NCBI RefSeq assembly: GCF_024124745.1
Contig: NZ_JAMXRU010000003.1
Coordinates: 1 to 64,000 of the forward strand
DNA: 64,000 nt
Direction of reading: 5' to 3'
Source: Aeromicrobium sp. CnD17-E
GTDB taxonomy: Bacteria; Actinomycetota; Actinomycetes; Propionibacteriales; Nocardioidaceae
Shown: positions 1 through 7,953 of the stretch, piece after piece
Numbering within the stretch: position 1 is the first letter of the stretch
Layout: each line of letters starts with the position of its first letter
Notes under the pieces: generated by a model
What the model saw: only the letters and a program-made list of their open reading frames with translations
Told to the model about the DNA's origin: nothing
Database searches by the model: none
Program-made: the position numbers and the translations under genes

Positions 1-1
1 G

Positions 2-388
2 TCCTTGCTCGGCGGGGTCAGCCGCACCACGCTGGCCATGAGCCGCGACCGTCACCTGCCGAGGGCGCTCGCCCACGAGTCGTCGCGCGGCGTGCCCGCG
101 GCCGCCCAGGTCGCGGTGGCGCTCGTCGTCGTGGCCGCCCTCCCGTTCGTCGACGCGGTCGAGGCCGTCGCGGCGTCGAGCGGCTGCGTGCTGGTCTACT
201 ACGCCCTCACGAACGCCGCGGCCGTCACCCTCGGCGGCACCGTCCTGCGGGTGCTCGCGGTCGCGGGTCTCGTCGGGTGCGTCCTGCTGGTGCTGTCGCT
301 GCCGCTCGCGGGCGTGCTCTGGACCGGCGCGGTGGTCCTCGTGGGCCTCGTCGCTGGCCGCCTCACCCTGGCCCGTACCGCGGCCTGA
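2..388 (+). CDS. APC-family amino acid permease, C-terminal end (partial)
   Basis: This is the last 128 codons of a membrane transporter whose start lies left of the window. The opening LGGVSRTTLAMSRDRHLPRAL resembles the cytoplasmic loop of amino acid-polyamine-organocation permeases (LGG.SR...AM.RDR.LP..L). It is followed by hydrophobic stretches that look like four membrane helices (AAAQVAVALVVVAALPF, SSGCVLVYYALTNAAAVTL, VLRVLAVAGLVGCVLLVLSL and ALWTG-type VLWTGAVVLVGLVAG). The helix YYALTNAAA is typical of the C-terminal half of the family. The substrate cannot be told from this fragment. The gene ends 16 bases before a strong inverted repeat that may terminate it. Confidence 0.75.
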   Translation, partial: SLLGGVSRTTLAMSRDRHLPRALAHESSRGVPAAAQVAVALVVVAALPFVDAVEAVAASSGCVLVYYALTNAAAVTLGGTVLRVLAVAGLVGCVLLVLSLPLAGVLWTGAVVLVGLVAGRLTLARTAA

Positions 389-404
389 TCCCTCCCCGCG
401 TTCT

Positions 405-451
405 GTGGACTTCGTGACGATCTGTCGACCGAGAACCGTCACGAAGTCCAC
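405..451. terminator. Inverted repeat with 15-bp perfect arms
   Basis: The arms GTGGACTTCGTGACG (405-419) and CGTCACGAAGTCCAC (437-451) are exact reverse complements around a 17-base loop, and flanking GCG/CGC bases extend the pairing. It lies 16 bases past the permease stop and 59 bases before the MarR start, so a terminator for the permease is the simplest reading. No T-run follows. The arm sequence could also be a dispersed intergenic repeat. Confidence 0.55.
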
Positions 452-485
452 ACGACGCGGAAGGGAGGGGCGCGCGGCGCGATAC

Positions 486-521
486 ATCAGGTGCTGATAT
501 AGTTGGTTGCATGCAGCAACC
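486..521. promoter_or_regulatory. Putative MarR operator region
   Basis: Two inverted repeats precede and cross the MarR start. ATCAG-gtg-CTGAT occupies 486-498. GGTTGC-atgca-GCAACC occupies 505-521, with the ATG start codon (511-513) in its loop. MarR proteins usually bind palindromes over their own promoter, so autoregulation is plausible. Which repeat is bound is not known. Confidence 0.45.
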
Positions 522-945
522 TGACGTCGCGCGCCTGTCCCAGGCCCTGCGCGAGCTGGTCGCGGTCGTCTCCCGCGACTCGGCCACGCGAGGCCTGAGC
601 CGCACGGCCGCAGGGACGCTGTCCGCGCTCGACCGGCACGGTCCGTGCCGCGTCTCGGACCTGACCCGGCTCGAGGCCGTCGGGCAGCCCGCGATGACCG
701 GACTCGTCCAGCGGCTCGAGGCCACCGGCCTCGTCAGCCGCACGAGCGACCCCAGCGACCGCCGAGCGACCCTCGTCGCGATCACCGACGCCGGACGCTC
801 CGCCCTCGCGGAACGACGCCGGAGCCAGGACGCCCTGATCGCCGCCCGACTCGGCCGCCTCTCACCCGACCGACTCGACGCACTCGGCCACGCCGTCGAC
901 GCGCTCGTCGAGCTGACCCAGGAGGACCATGACCAGCCCCACTGA
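511..945 (+). CDS. MarR-family transcriptional regulator
   Basis: This 144-residue protein has the size and motif order of a MarR winged-helix repressor. The recognition-helix region reads VSDLTRLEAVGQPAMTGLVQRLEATGLV (about residues 48-75). It is followed by the wing motif DPSDRRATLVAITDAG (about 81-96), which is diagnostic for the family. The C-terminal helices would form the dimer interface. The gene overlaps the start of the downstream MFS transporter by 17 bases, so the two are co-translated, and the regulator probably controls that exporter in response to a small ligand. The ligand is unknown. A Cys is present at about residue 46 but not at the N-terminal position used by OhrR-type sensors. 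Confidence 0.88.
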   Translation: MQQPDVARLSQALRELVAVVSRDSATRGLSRTAAGTLSALDRHGPCRVSDLTRLEAVGQPAMTGLVQRLEATGLVSRTSDPSDRRATLVAITDAGRSALAERRRSQDALIAARLGRLSPDRLDALGHAVDALVELTQEDHDQPH

Positions 946-2248
946 CCAGACACCCGACACCGGTGGCCACGGCTCCGCCCGAGCGAGCCTGCTCGGACAG
1001 CCGAAGGCCGTCTACGCGGTCGCGTTCGCCTGCGTGATCTCCTTCATGGGGATCGGCCTCGTCGACCCGATCCTGCCCGCCCTCAAGGAGCAGCTCGACG
1101 CCACCGAGAGCGAGGTGACGCTGCTCTTCACCAGCTACCTCGTGGTCACCGCCGTCGCCATGCTCGTGACGAACGCGGTCTCCAGCCGGTTCGGCGCCAA
1201 GCGCACCCTCGTGGTCGGCCTGGCCATCATCGTGGTCTTCTCCGCGCTCGCCGGGTCGAGCGGCAGCATCGAGGGCATCGTCGCCTTCCGTGCCGGCTGG
1301 GGACTGGGCAACGCCCTGTTCATCGCCACGTCGCTCGCCGCCATCGTCTCCAGCGCACGGGGCGGGTTCGCTGGAGCGATCATCCTCTACGAGGCAGCTC
1401 TCGGACTCGGCATCGCGGCAGGCCCCCTGGTCGGCGGCACGCTCGGCAACATCAGCTGGCGCGGCCCGTTCTACGGCGTCGCCGTCCTCATGTCGATCGC
1501 GCTCGTCGCGACGGTGCTCCTCCTGCCGTCCACGGCGAAGCCCACGCACACGACGCCGATCAGCGCCCCGCTCAAGGCACTGCGCCACCGGGGCCTGGCG
1601 ACGATGAGCGTCGCTGCCCTGCTCTACAACTGGGGCTTCTTCACGATGCTCGGGTACGCCCCGTTCCCGATGGCGCTGTCCATCACGCAGCTCGGCTGGG
1701 TGTTCTTCGCCTGGGGCGTCCTGGTCGCGTTCTTCTCGGTGGTCGCCGCCCCGTGGCTGCAGCAGCGCCTCGGCACGTCGGTGTCGCTCTACGCGGCCTT
1801 CACCCTCTTCGCGGTCGACCTCGCGCTGATGGCCACCGACCCCACCGACCAGCGACTCATGGTCGGCTGCGTCATCGCGGCGGGCATCTTCATCGGCATC
1901 AACAACACGCTGATGACGCAGGCCGTCATGACGATCTCGCCGGTGGAGCGTCCCGTGGCGTCCGCCGCGTACGGCTTCGTCCGCTTCATCGGCGGCGGTC
2001 TCGCCCCGTTCGCCGCCGGCCGGATGGTGCAGGCATGGTCGGTGCACGTGCCCTTCGCCATCGCGGCGGTGGCCGTGCTGGGCGCCGCGGTCGTCCTGTC
2101 CACCGCCCACCGGGCCCTGCGCGACGCTGATGCCGGGCTCGACGAGGACGGTCACGTCGTCACCGACCAGGACGACGTCGCGGGCGAGGTCGCCGACGAG
2201 TTCGGTGGCGCACCCGGTGCCATCGACGAGGCGTTGCACGCCCGCTGA
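929..2248 (+). CDS. MFS transporter, drug-exporter type
   Basis: This 439-residue protein has about twelve hydrophobic segments and is the usual length for a major facilitator. After a short cytoplasmic N-terminus, helix 1 holds VYAVAFACVISFMGIGLVDPILPALKEQLDATESEVTLL, the DP-LP motif of drug:proton antiporters. The loop between helices 2 and 3 (SSRFGAKRTLVVGL) carries motif A. RAGWGLGNALFIATSLA matches helix 4, and ALGLGIAAGPLVGGTLG matches motif C of exporters. An AGGAGG ribosome site sits just before the ATG, inside the end of marR. A strong terminator follows the stop. The probable role is proton-driven efflux of a toxic compound sensed by the MarR protein. The acidic tail after about residue 395 is poorly conserved in such families. 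Confidence 0.88.
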   Translation: MTSPTDQTPDTGGHGSARASLLGQPKAVYAVAFACVISFMGIGLVDPILPALKEQLDATESEVTLLFTSYLVVTAVAMLVTNAVSSRFGAKRTLVVGLAIIVVFSALAGSSGSIEGIVAFRAGWGLGNALFIATSLAAIVSSARGGFAGAIILYEAALGLGIAAGPLVGGTLGNISWRGPFYGVAVLMSIALVATVLLLPSTAKPTHTTPISAPLKALRHRGLATMSVAALLYNWGFFTMLGYAPFPMALSITQLGWVFFAWGVLVAFFSVVAAPWLQQRLGTSVSLYAAFTLFAVDLALMATDPTDQRLMVGCVIAAGIFIGINNTLMTQAVMTISPVERPVASAAYGFVRFIGGGLAPFAAGRMVQAWSVHVPFAIAAVAVLGAAVVLSTAHRALRDADAGLDEDGHVVTDQDDVAGEVADEFGGAPGAIDEALHAR

Positions 2249-2261
2249 ACCGGTCCACGAC

Positions 2262-2296
2262 GACGGGGCGCGCACCTTCTCGGTGCGCGCCCCGTC
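2262..2296. terminator. Bidirectional intrinsic terminator
   Basis: A 15-bp perfect stem (GACGGGGCGCGCACC at 2262-2276 with its complement at 2282-2296) has a 5-base loop. It lies between the convergent stops of the MFS transporter (2248) and the M6 protease (2330) and can serve both strands. Confidence 0.85.
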
Positions 2297-2329
2297 TGGT
2301 CGGGACCCTGTCCGGTCGAGCCGGTCAGC

Positions 2330-4723
2330 TCAGTTGAACCGGACCTTCAGCGACGTGCCCTTCTCCGACAGCACCCGGACCTTGACCCCGGCACCGGGCA
2401 GCTTCACGCCGTGCTGCGGCGCCTCCGCGTAGAAGTACTTCTTCGTGTCGTCGAAGAGCGGGGCGGCGGCCTGTCCACGGACGTACGTGGGCTTGCCGTC
2501 GGTGTGCAGCGTCATCGAGTCGGCCTTCCGCGTCGAGAACGGCGCGTCGTAGACCTGGACGCGGGCACGGAACGGCTTGCCCGTCGTCCTGTCGATGATC
2601 GGTCGCGGCCGGGCGTCGATCGGCAGGTTCCGACCCTCACCCGGGTGGGTGATGGTGTTGTTGTCGGCCTGCGACGTGTCCCAGTAGGAGATCAGCAGAC
2701 CCTGCTGGTAGGCGTAGTGCTCGACCCAGTCCGGGCGGGTGCTCGCGAAGCCGAAGTTGTACGGCCCCGTCCGCAGGTACCGGTCGTAGGAGACGTACGA
2801 GCGGTGGCCCATGACGTAGAAGTTGTCGTAGGCGTCGGTGGTCGACGAGCCCACGACGCTGAACCCGTCGAGCGTCCAGGCGCCCGCACCGTCCTCCGCG
2901 CCGTCGGACGTCAGCGTCGAGCCGCCAGCGGTCACCGCGACGTCGTCGACGAACAGGCCGGGCAGCGCGAGACCACCGTCGGTCTTGTACAGGAACCGGA
3001 GCTGGACGCTCTGGCCCGCATAGGCGTCGAGCGGGACCGACAGGTCGGTCCAGGTCTCCTGCTCACCGTCGATGCCTGGGCGACCCGACGTGTCGTCGCC
3101 GATCGGCGTGCCGCCGACGGTGCCGTCGAGCGCGGTCCACGTCGAGCCGCCGTCGGTCGACGCCTGGACGTACGCGTAGTCGTAGCCCTCCTCGATCTCG
3201 TACCGGACCTGCGCCGTCAGCTCGGCGTCGGTCGCGCCCGACGGGATGCTGACCTGTGTCGTCATGGTGGTCGCGAGGTCGTCACCGGAGCCGGAGTGGA
3301 ACTGCTTCGAGCCCGCCGCCGGCGCTCCGAGGTCGCGGGTGACCTCCTTCTTCGGGAGCACCACGACGGCACCCTGCGCCTTGGCGGTGTTGTACTCCTG
3401 GGGCCCGAGCTCGAGGGTCCGCCTCTCCTTGGCCCCGACGACCTCGTAGTCGAGCCAGCCGAGCTGCAGCTTCTCCCACGCACCCAGGTCGCCCGCGCGC
3501 TCGCCGAGGGCCTCGCCCTTGGCGTTCAGCCGCGACTGCGCCATGAGCGTCCAGTACTCGTTGCTGTTGTCGCCACCCGCCGTGCTGTACGCGTCGGGCA
3601 GGCCGAGGTCGTGACCGTACTCGTGGACGAAGACGGAGAGACCACCGTTCTCCGGCTGCACGGTGTAGTCGCCGATCCAGAGCCCGGTGTCGCCGATCTG
3701 CGTGCCGCCGAGACGGTTCTGCGACGGCCCCGTGACGCCCTGGTCGGTGAGGAAGGCGTACCAGCGGTGCGACCAGATGGCGTCCTCGCCGTAGGTCGCG
3801 TCGCCGTCCTCCTCGCCGTGACCGGCGTGGACGATCTGGAAGTGGTCGATGTAGCCGTCGGGCTCGTTGAAGTCGCCGTCGCCGTCGTAGTCGTAGCGGT
3901 CGTAGACGTCGTACTCCGCGAGCTGCTGCTTGATCTGCGCGTCGGTGCGGCCGGCCTTGCGCTGGTCGGCCACCCACTGCGTCGTGGCGTCCTGGATCAG
4001 GTTCCACGTCGAGGCGTCGTCGCGGCCGTAGCGCGCGGTGTTGTACTTCACCTTCACCCAGTCCGAGACGGTCCCGTCGACCGTGTAGCGACCGGACGAC
4101 TGCGTCTCGTAGTACGTCTTGACCGACTCGACGTCGCGGCCCGTCTTGAAGTACAGGTCCTGGTAGTGCTGACGGTCGTAGTCGGGCTGCCAGACGGTCG
4201 AGTTGTCCTTCGACCGGTCCGGCTCCTCGATCTGGTTGTGCTGGGGGCCGTCGAACGTCTCCGGTCCCGGCGTGGCGGGATCGGTGTCGGCGTCCGGGTA
4301 GTCGGGGTGCCGCTCGTCGCCGAACTCCGCGAGGATGACGAAGATCTTGTCGGCGCGCTCCTGCGACAGCTCGACGTACTGGTCCTTGCGCTTGCCCTTC
4401 GCCGCGCGCTCCTTGGCGCCGCGCGACGCCTTCGGGCTCGCGAGCGTCGCGGCGTCGGCCGGAGCCGCGGCCTCGCCGACCTTGACGACGGTGCTGCCGT
4501 TGCGGGTGACGGGCTTCGCCTCGCCGCTCACGACGGACGCGACGGCCTGCTCCCGCAGCTCCCGACGCTTGTCCTCGAGCGGGTTCGGCAGGTCGTGGTC
4601 CTTCTGGACGCGGTCGACCCCCTGCTGTGGCGGCGCCTCGGCCGCCGTGGTCGGTGCTGCGAACGTGAGTCCGAGCGATGACGCGAGCCCGATCCCGAGC
4701 ACGCATGACGTGACACGCTTCAC
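2330..4723 (-). CDS. Secreted M6-family metalloprotease (immune inhibitor A-like)
   Basis: The 797-residue product begins with a Sec signal peptide (MKRVTSCVLGIGLASSLGLTF, cleavage probably after TAAEA). It carries the zinc-binding motif HEYGHDLGLPD at about residues 367-377, typical of M6 peptidases such as immune inhibitor A. Preceding features (YDRYDYDGDGDFNEPDGYIDHF-type sequence, about residues 270-295) resemble the Ca-binding region of the catalytic domain. The C-terminal 350 residues look like beta-rich accessory domains, including VSIPSGATDAELTAQVRYEIE and a jelly-roll type stretch. The GTG start has a good upstream AGGGGGGA site. The enzyme is secreted and degrades proteins outside the cell. 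There is no obvious operon partner. Confidence 0.9.
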   Translation of the reverse strand: MKRVTSCVLGIGLASSLGLTFAAPTTAAEAPPQQGVDRVQKDHDLPNPLEDKRRELREQAVASVVSGEAKPVTRNGSTVVKVGEAAAPADAATLASPKASRGAKERAAKGKRKDQYVELSQERADKIFVILAEFGDERHPDYPDADTDPATPGPETFDGPQHNQIEEPDRSKDNSTVWQPDYDRQHYQDLYFKTGRDVESVKTYYETQSSGRYTVDGTVSDWVKVKYNTARYGRDDASTWNLIQDATTQWVADQRKAGRTDAQIKQQLAEYDVYDRYDYDGDGDFNEPDGYIDHFQIVHAGHGEEDGDATYGEDAIWSHRWYAFLTDQGVTGPSQNRLGGTQIGDTGLWIGDYTVQPENGGLSVFVHEYGHDLGLPDAYSTAGGDNSNEYWTLMAQSRLNAKGEALGERAGDLGAWEKLQLGWLDYEVVGAKERRTLELGPQEYNTAKAQGAVVVLPKKEVTRDLGAPAAGSKQFHSGSGDDLATTMTTQVSIPSGATDAELTAQVRYEIEEGYDYAYVQASTDGGSTWTALDGTVGGTPIGDDTSGRPGIDGEQETWTDLSVPLDAYAGQSVQLRFLYKTDGGLALPGLFVDDVAVTAGGSTLTSDGAEDGAGAWTLDGFSVVGSSTTDAYDNFYVMGHRSYVSYDRYLRTGPYNFGFASTRPDWVEHYAYQQGLLISYWDTSQADNNTITHPGEGRNLPIDARPRPIIDRTTGKPFRARVQVYDAPFSTRKADSMTLHTDGKPTYVRGQAAAPLFDDTKKYFYAEAPQHGVKLPGAGVKVRVLSEKGTSLKVRFN

Positions 4724-4972
4724 GTGGTCCCCCCTAGGAACAACTGATGTCTCGGGGGCCGGTCGGCCCCCTGTCGCGTCGGCGGGCCGGTGGGCTCGTC
4801 CGACACGAGGCTCGGGCCAACCTAAACGTTTGCTGAGGACGACGACAGTCTTGACTTCACCGGTGACTAGTACTAAAGAACTAGTTCTCCGGTCGATCTC
4901 TGGTCAGGACCTAGTGCCCGGGACCCAAAGGTGTGAGACTGACCAGGTTCGGTCCCCGTCACCAGGAGCAGC
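4724..4972. promoter_or_regulatory. Divergent promoter region, M6 protease / CAP protein
   Basis: This 249-base spacer separates two secreted-protein genes transcribed away from each other, so both promoters must lie here. It is less GC-rich than its surroundings around 4815-4890 and contains a perfect 10-bp palindrome, GAACTAGTTC, near 4878, plus a second ACTAGT 14 bases before it. I could not assign -35/-10 boxes with confidence. Confidence 0.4.
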
Positions 4973-5473
4973 ATGCGTACCACCATCGCCGTCGTCCTCA
5001 CCGCGCTCCTCGTGAGCCTCACGGGAGGCTCCGCCCACGCCGTGGTGCGGGTCAGCGTCTACTCCCAGCAGATCCTCGAGCAGACCAACGGGGTCCGGGC
5101 GAAGTTCGACCGACCCAAGCTCGCGCTCAACAGCTGCATGGACCGCTACGCCGACTCCTGGGCCAAGCACCTCGCCACGCAGGAGAAGGCGCTCGTCCAC
5201 CGTTCGTCTTCGTCGCTGAAGACCATCATGAAGGAGTGCGGCCTGCGCAGCATCGGCGAGAACCTGGCGTTCGGCTACCCGGACGGTCGCAGCGTCGTCG
5301 GCCGCTCCACCGACAAGGTGTGCTCGTCCTCGTGCTCCAAGATCAACTGGATGACCTCCGGCGGCCACCGCGCCAACCAGATGAACGCCGCGTTCCGCCG
5401 CATCGGCGTGGGCGCGTGGCGCGACAGCAACGACCGCTACTACTCCGTCGCGCTGTACGGCCAGCCCGGCTGA
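4973..5473 (+). CDS. Secreted CAP (SCP/PR1)-domain protein
   Basis: This 166-residue protein has a clear Sec signal peptide (MRTTIAVVLTALLVSLTGGSAHA). A compact CAP domain follows: QQILEQTNGVRAKF opens it, and the conserved core includes CMDRYADSWAKHLA, VHRS, CGLRSIGENLAFGY, WMTSGGHRANQMNAAFRRIGVGAW and YYSVALYGQPG. The His and Glu of the CAP cavity are visible in LVHRSSSS and IGENLAFGY. Four cysteines (C41, C81 and the pair in VCSSSCSK) may form disulfides. AGGAG lies 6 bases before the ATG. Bacterial CAP proteins are extracellular, and their molecular role is mostly unknown. It is a single gene with its own promoter. Confidence 0.85.
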   Translation: MRTTIAVVLTALLVSLTGGSAHAVVRVSVYSQQILEQTNGVRAKFDRPKLALNSCMDRYADSWAKHLATQEKALVHRSSSSLKTIMKECGLRSIGENLAFGYPDGRSVVGRSTDKVCSSSCSKINWMTSGGHRANQMNAAFRRIGVGAWRDSNDRYYSVALYGQPG

Positions 5474-5677
5474 CCGGGGCCGCCGGTGCCGGCGACCGAC
5501 GCGCCGAGACGGCGTTCGGCCCGGGTCGCGACCGTGTCCTAGGCTGGTGTCGTTGCCGTTGGATTTAACCGTGCCGGCAGCTCGGGGACCGCACACCGGG
5601 CGCTCTGCTCAGCGGGTGAAACGACGGACGACGCGTCCACGACGGTCGTGGACGCACCCGAAGGAGTAGTAGGAAAG

Positions 5678-5884
5678 ATGGCAACCGGAACGGTCAAGTG
5701 GTTCAACGCCGACAAGGGCTTCGGCTTCATCGCGCCCGACGACGGCAGCGAGGACGTCTTCGCCCACTTCAGCGCGATCCAGACGAGCGGCTACCGCTCG
5801 CTCAACGAGAACCAGAAGGTCGAGTTCGACGTCGAGCAGGGCCAGAAGGGCCTGCAGGCGGCGAACATCCGTCCGCTGGACTGA
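5678..5884 (+). CDS. Cold-shock protein (CspA family)
   Basis: The 68-residue product [18 protein letters not shown]... is a classic single-domain cold-shock protein. RNP1 (KGFGFI) and RNP2 (DVFAHF) are intact and it ends NIRPLD. It binds single-stranded nucleic acid and prevents RNA structure. I chose the ATG at 5678, preceded by GGAGTAGTAGGAAAG, over an upstream in-frame start at 5648 because the family always begins at this methionine. The 204-base spacer upstream is long enough for the extended 5' leader common to csp mRNAs. A strong terminator follows. Confidence 0.96.
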   Translation: MATGTVKWFNADKGFGFIAPDDGSEDVFAHFSAIQTSGYRSLNENQKVEFDVEQGQKGLQAANIRPLD

Positions 5885-5897
5885 CCTCAGCACCGAC

Positions 5898-5937
5898 GAC
5901 ACGGCCCCGCGAAGCGCATGCTTCGCGGGGCCGTGTC
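5898..5937 (+). terminator. Intrinsic terminator after the csp gene
   Basis: A perfect 18-bp stem (GACACGGCCCCGCGAAGC at 5898-5915, complement at 5920-5937) has a GCAT loop and starts 13 bases past the cold-shock stop codon. It can also stop transcription from the minus-strand genes at 5986-7795. Confidence 0.9.
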
Positions 5938-5985
5938 ACGTCACCGGCGCGTGAGGGACACGCGGTGACCGCAGCGGGTCCGGTC

Positions 5986-6168
5986 TCAGAGGTGACCGGA
6001 CTCGTCCCAGGCGTGCTGGGCGAAGTCGGTGCCGCGCTCGCGGACCGCCAGGGTCGCGTCGGCAGCGACCGGTCGGTCCAGGACGCCCAGTGGACGCCCG
6101 GGGAACCGGGCGGACGCAGCAGCGACGTCGGAGGGGCGGAAGTCGAAGGTCAGATCGTCCATGTTCAT
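5986..6168 (-). CDS. Small acidic hypothetical protein
   Basis: This 60-codon frame encodes MNMDDLTFDFRPSDVAAASA and ends AQHAWDESGHL. I do not recognise it. It is probably real: nearly every codon ends in G or C, the composition is protein-like and acidic, and it sits 61 bases downstream of the DUF6884-type gene on the same strand, before the shared terminator at 5898-5937. No clean ribosome site precedes the ATG, and the methionine at codon 3 is an alternative start. No membrane segment or signal peptide is visible. Confidence 0.5.
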   Translation of the reverse strand: MNMDDLTFDFRPSDVAAASARFPGRPLGVLDRPVAADATLAVRERGTDFAQHAWDESGHL

Positions 6169-6229
6169 GAGGCTAGTCTCATGTTCGACGGTCCGACACC
6201 CCTACCGGACGGTAGTCTTGCGCGCCGCG

Positions 6230-7795
6230 TCAGCGGATGGCACGACGCAGCTCGCCGAGGCGTCGACGCACCTCGCCGGCACGGAGGTGGTCGACGTTCA
6301 GGGGCGGCTCGAGCTGCTCGACGACGTGCTGGGCGAGCTCACGGATCGCCTCGCGGTCGTGCATCGGCCAGGTGACGACCCGCAGGTGCTGCTGCATCCA
6401 GTCGGTGACGACCGGGTCGTCCAGGCCGTCCGCTCGCAGCGGCTCCTGCAGGATCGTGGCCAGCGCGGCACGGAAGGTCGAGGAGCGGGAGCGTCCGTGC
6501 AGCTGGACGGTCTGCACGAGGTGGCGCACCGTCGTGACGACGTCGTCGGTCCGGCCCACGGCTCCCGCGTGCCCCACGTGCAGCACCCCGGCGCCGACGG
6601 GCAGCATCAGGCTGCGGTTGAGCACCCGGGCGCCCTCGGCGTCGACGTGCCAGGCGAAGACCCCCGCGACCTCCTGGATGGCGTCGAGGTCCTGCGGCCT
6701 CACGGCGTGCTCGGTGCCGGCAAGGTGCTCGACCGCCGCCAGCACCGCGTCGCCGGGACCGTCGTGCACCGGACCTGCCTGCACCGCAGGTGCCGCTGCG
6801 GCACGGGGGCCCGGGGTCACCGGCTCCTCCCCGGCCTCGCCCTCGACCGCAGCCGTGGACTGCTCCACGGCGACCCGCGGTTCGCTGACGACCGGTACGG
6901 GACGCGACTCGTCACCGCCGACCGTGACCTCCGCTCCGGCGTCCTGGAGCACCGCGGCGAGAGGTCCCACGTAGGCCTCAGGCGCGACCAGGTGCACCCG
7001 TCGCCCCGCCACCGGACCGTCGAGGGACTCCAGGCGCACCAGCACCCACTGGGCCCAGACGCCGCGGTAGACCGGGTCGAGGTCGGCGAGGTCGCGCGAG
7101 TCGGGCGAGACCCACTCCCCCGGCTCGAGGAGCCCGTGCTCGGCCGACAGCACGAACCACGTGGCACCACGCGCCTGCGCACGGAGCCGGGCGGCCTGGA
7201 AGCGGTCCGCGCGGTAGACCTCGCGGGCCGGGGCCGGCACGAGCACGCGCTCGCCCGCACCGGCCAGCAGCAGCACGTCGGCGGACTCGGCGGTCGGGTC
7301 GCGGACCTCCAGCCGAGGCCCGGCGAGCCCGGCTCGCTCGACGATGTCCTCGAAGGTCGCCAGCTGCGCCGAGGGTCCCGGACCGTCGTGCCGCGCCTCG
7401 ACGTCGGGTTCGGGCCGGGCCTGGACGACGGTCGCCTCCGTGAAGGCCGACGTCGCGAAGCTCGCCTCACGTCGGGCCCGGTCGACGGGCGCAGCGGGAG
7501 GTGCCGGGTCGTCAGGCGCCTCGGGCAGGTCGGGGTCGAGCTTGCGCTCCTCGGGCGGGATCACCTCGTACAGGCCACGGGCGACGCGCCGGAACAGGGA
7601 CGACCTGACCGCGAACTGCGGCTGCTTGGGCCGACCGCCCTCGCACAGGCCCACCAGGTGCGCGCGGATGGTGGCCTGGCTCACCTCGGGATAGCGTCGG
7701 GCGAACCAGCGGTGGACGTGCTCGTAGCCGAAGGGGTCGGGCATCGCGTCGGCGCACTCGTACATCAGCTGCCAGACTGGCTTGTCGTACTTCAC
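6230..7795 (-). CDS. Winged-helix / DUF6884 / GIY-YIG-like fusion protein
   Basis: This 521-residue protein shows three blocks. Residues about 1-75 (VWQLMYECADAM ... HRWFARRYPEVSQATIRAHLVGL ... LFRRVARGLYEVI) look like the winged-helix module found at the N-terminus of some restriction-related proteins. Residues about 170-300 contain VLVPAPAREVYRADRFQAARL and WFVLSAEHGLLEPGEWVSPD, the signature of DUF6884. The C-terminal 150 residues match the layout of a GIY-YIG nuclease with altered motifs: GVFAW for GIY, LHVGHAG for YIG, then STFRAALATILQ and a final REAIRELAQHVVEQLEPPLN with the conserved Glu. The GTG at 7795 with GGAGGT upstream is the best start; the longer frame lacks conserved sequence. 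It may act on nucleic acid, but that is inference. Confidence 0.7.
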   Translation of the reverse strand: MKYDKPVWQLMYECADAMPDPFGYEHVHRWFARRYPEVSQATIRAHLVGLCEGGRPKQPQFAVRSSLFRRVARGLYEVIPPEERKLDPDLPEAPDDPAPPAAPVDRARREASFATSAFTEATVVQARPEPDVEARHDGPGPSAQLATFEDIVERAGLAGPRLEVRDPTAESADVLLLAGAGERVLVPAPAREVYRADRFQAARLRAQARGATWFVLSAEHGLLEPGEWVSPDSRDLADLDPVYRGVWAQWVLVRLESLDGPVAGRRVHLVAPEAYVGPLAAVLQDAGAEVTVGGDESRPVPVVSEPRVAVEQSTAAVEGEAGEEPVTPGPRAAAAPAVQAGPVHDGPGDAVLAAVEHLAGTEHAVRPQDLDAIQEVAGVFAWHVDAEGARVLNRSLMLPVGAGVLHVGHAGAVGRTDDVVTTVRHLVQTVQLHGRSRSSTFRAALATILQEPLRADGLDDPVVTDWMQQHLRVVTWPMHDREAIRELAQHVVEQLEPPLNVDHLRAGEVRRRLGELRRAIR

Positions 7796-7953
7796 CGCAC
7801 CTCCCGATCCCGTGTCATGCCGCTCCTCGACAGGTACGCAGAGACCACGACCCGCGATCCATGACGCGACGGGACGTGGATCACAGGGAATGCGCGAGAG
7901 CGACGTGTCGTTCACGCTGGGGTACGACCCACGACGTCTCCGGAAGGACCCTC

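Noticed and set aside
4818..4830. CCAACCTAAAC as a DtxR/IdeR iron box
   Set aside because: Only one half matches TTAGGTTAGGCTAACCTAA and no iron gene is adjacent.
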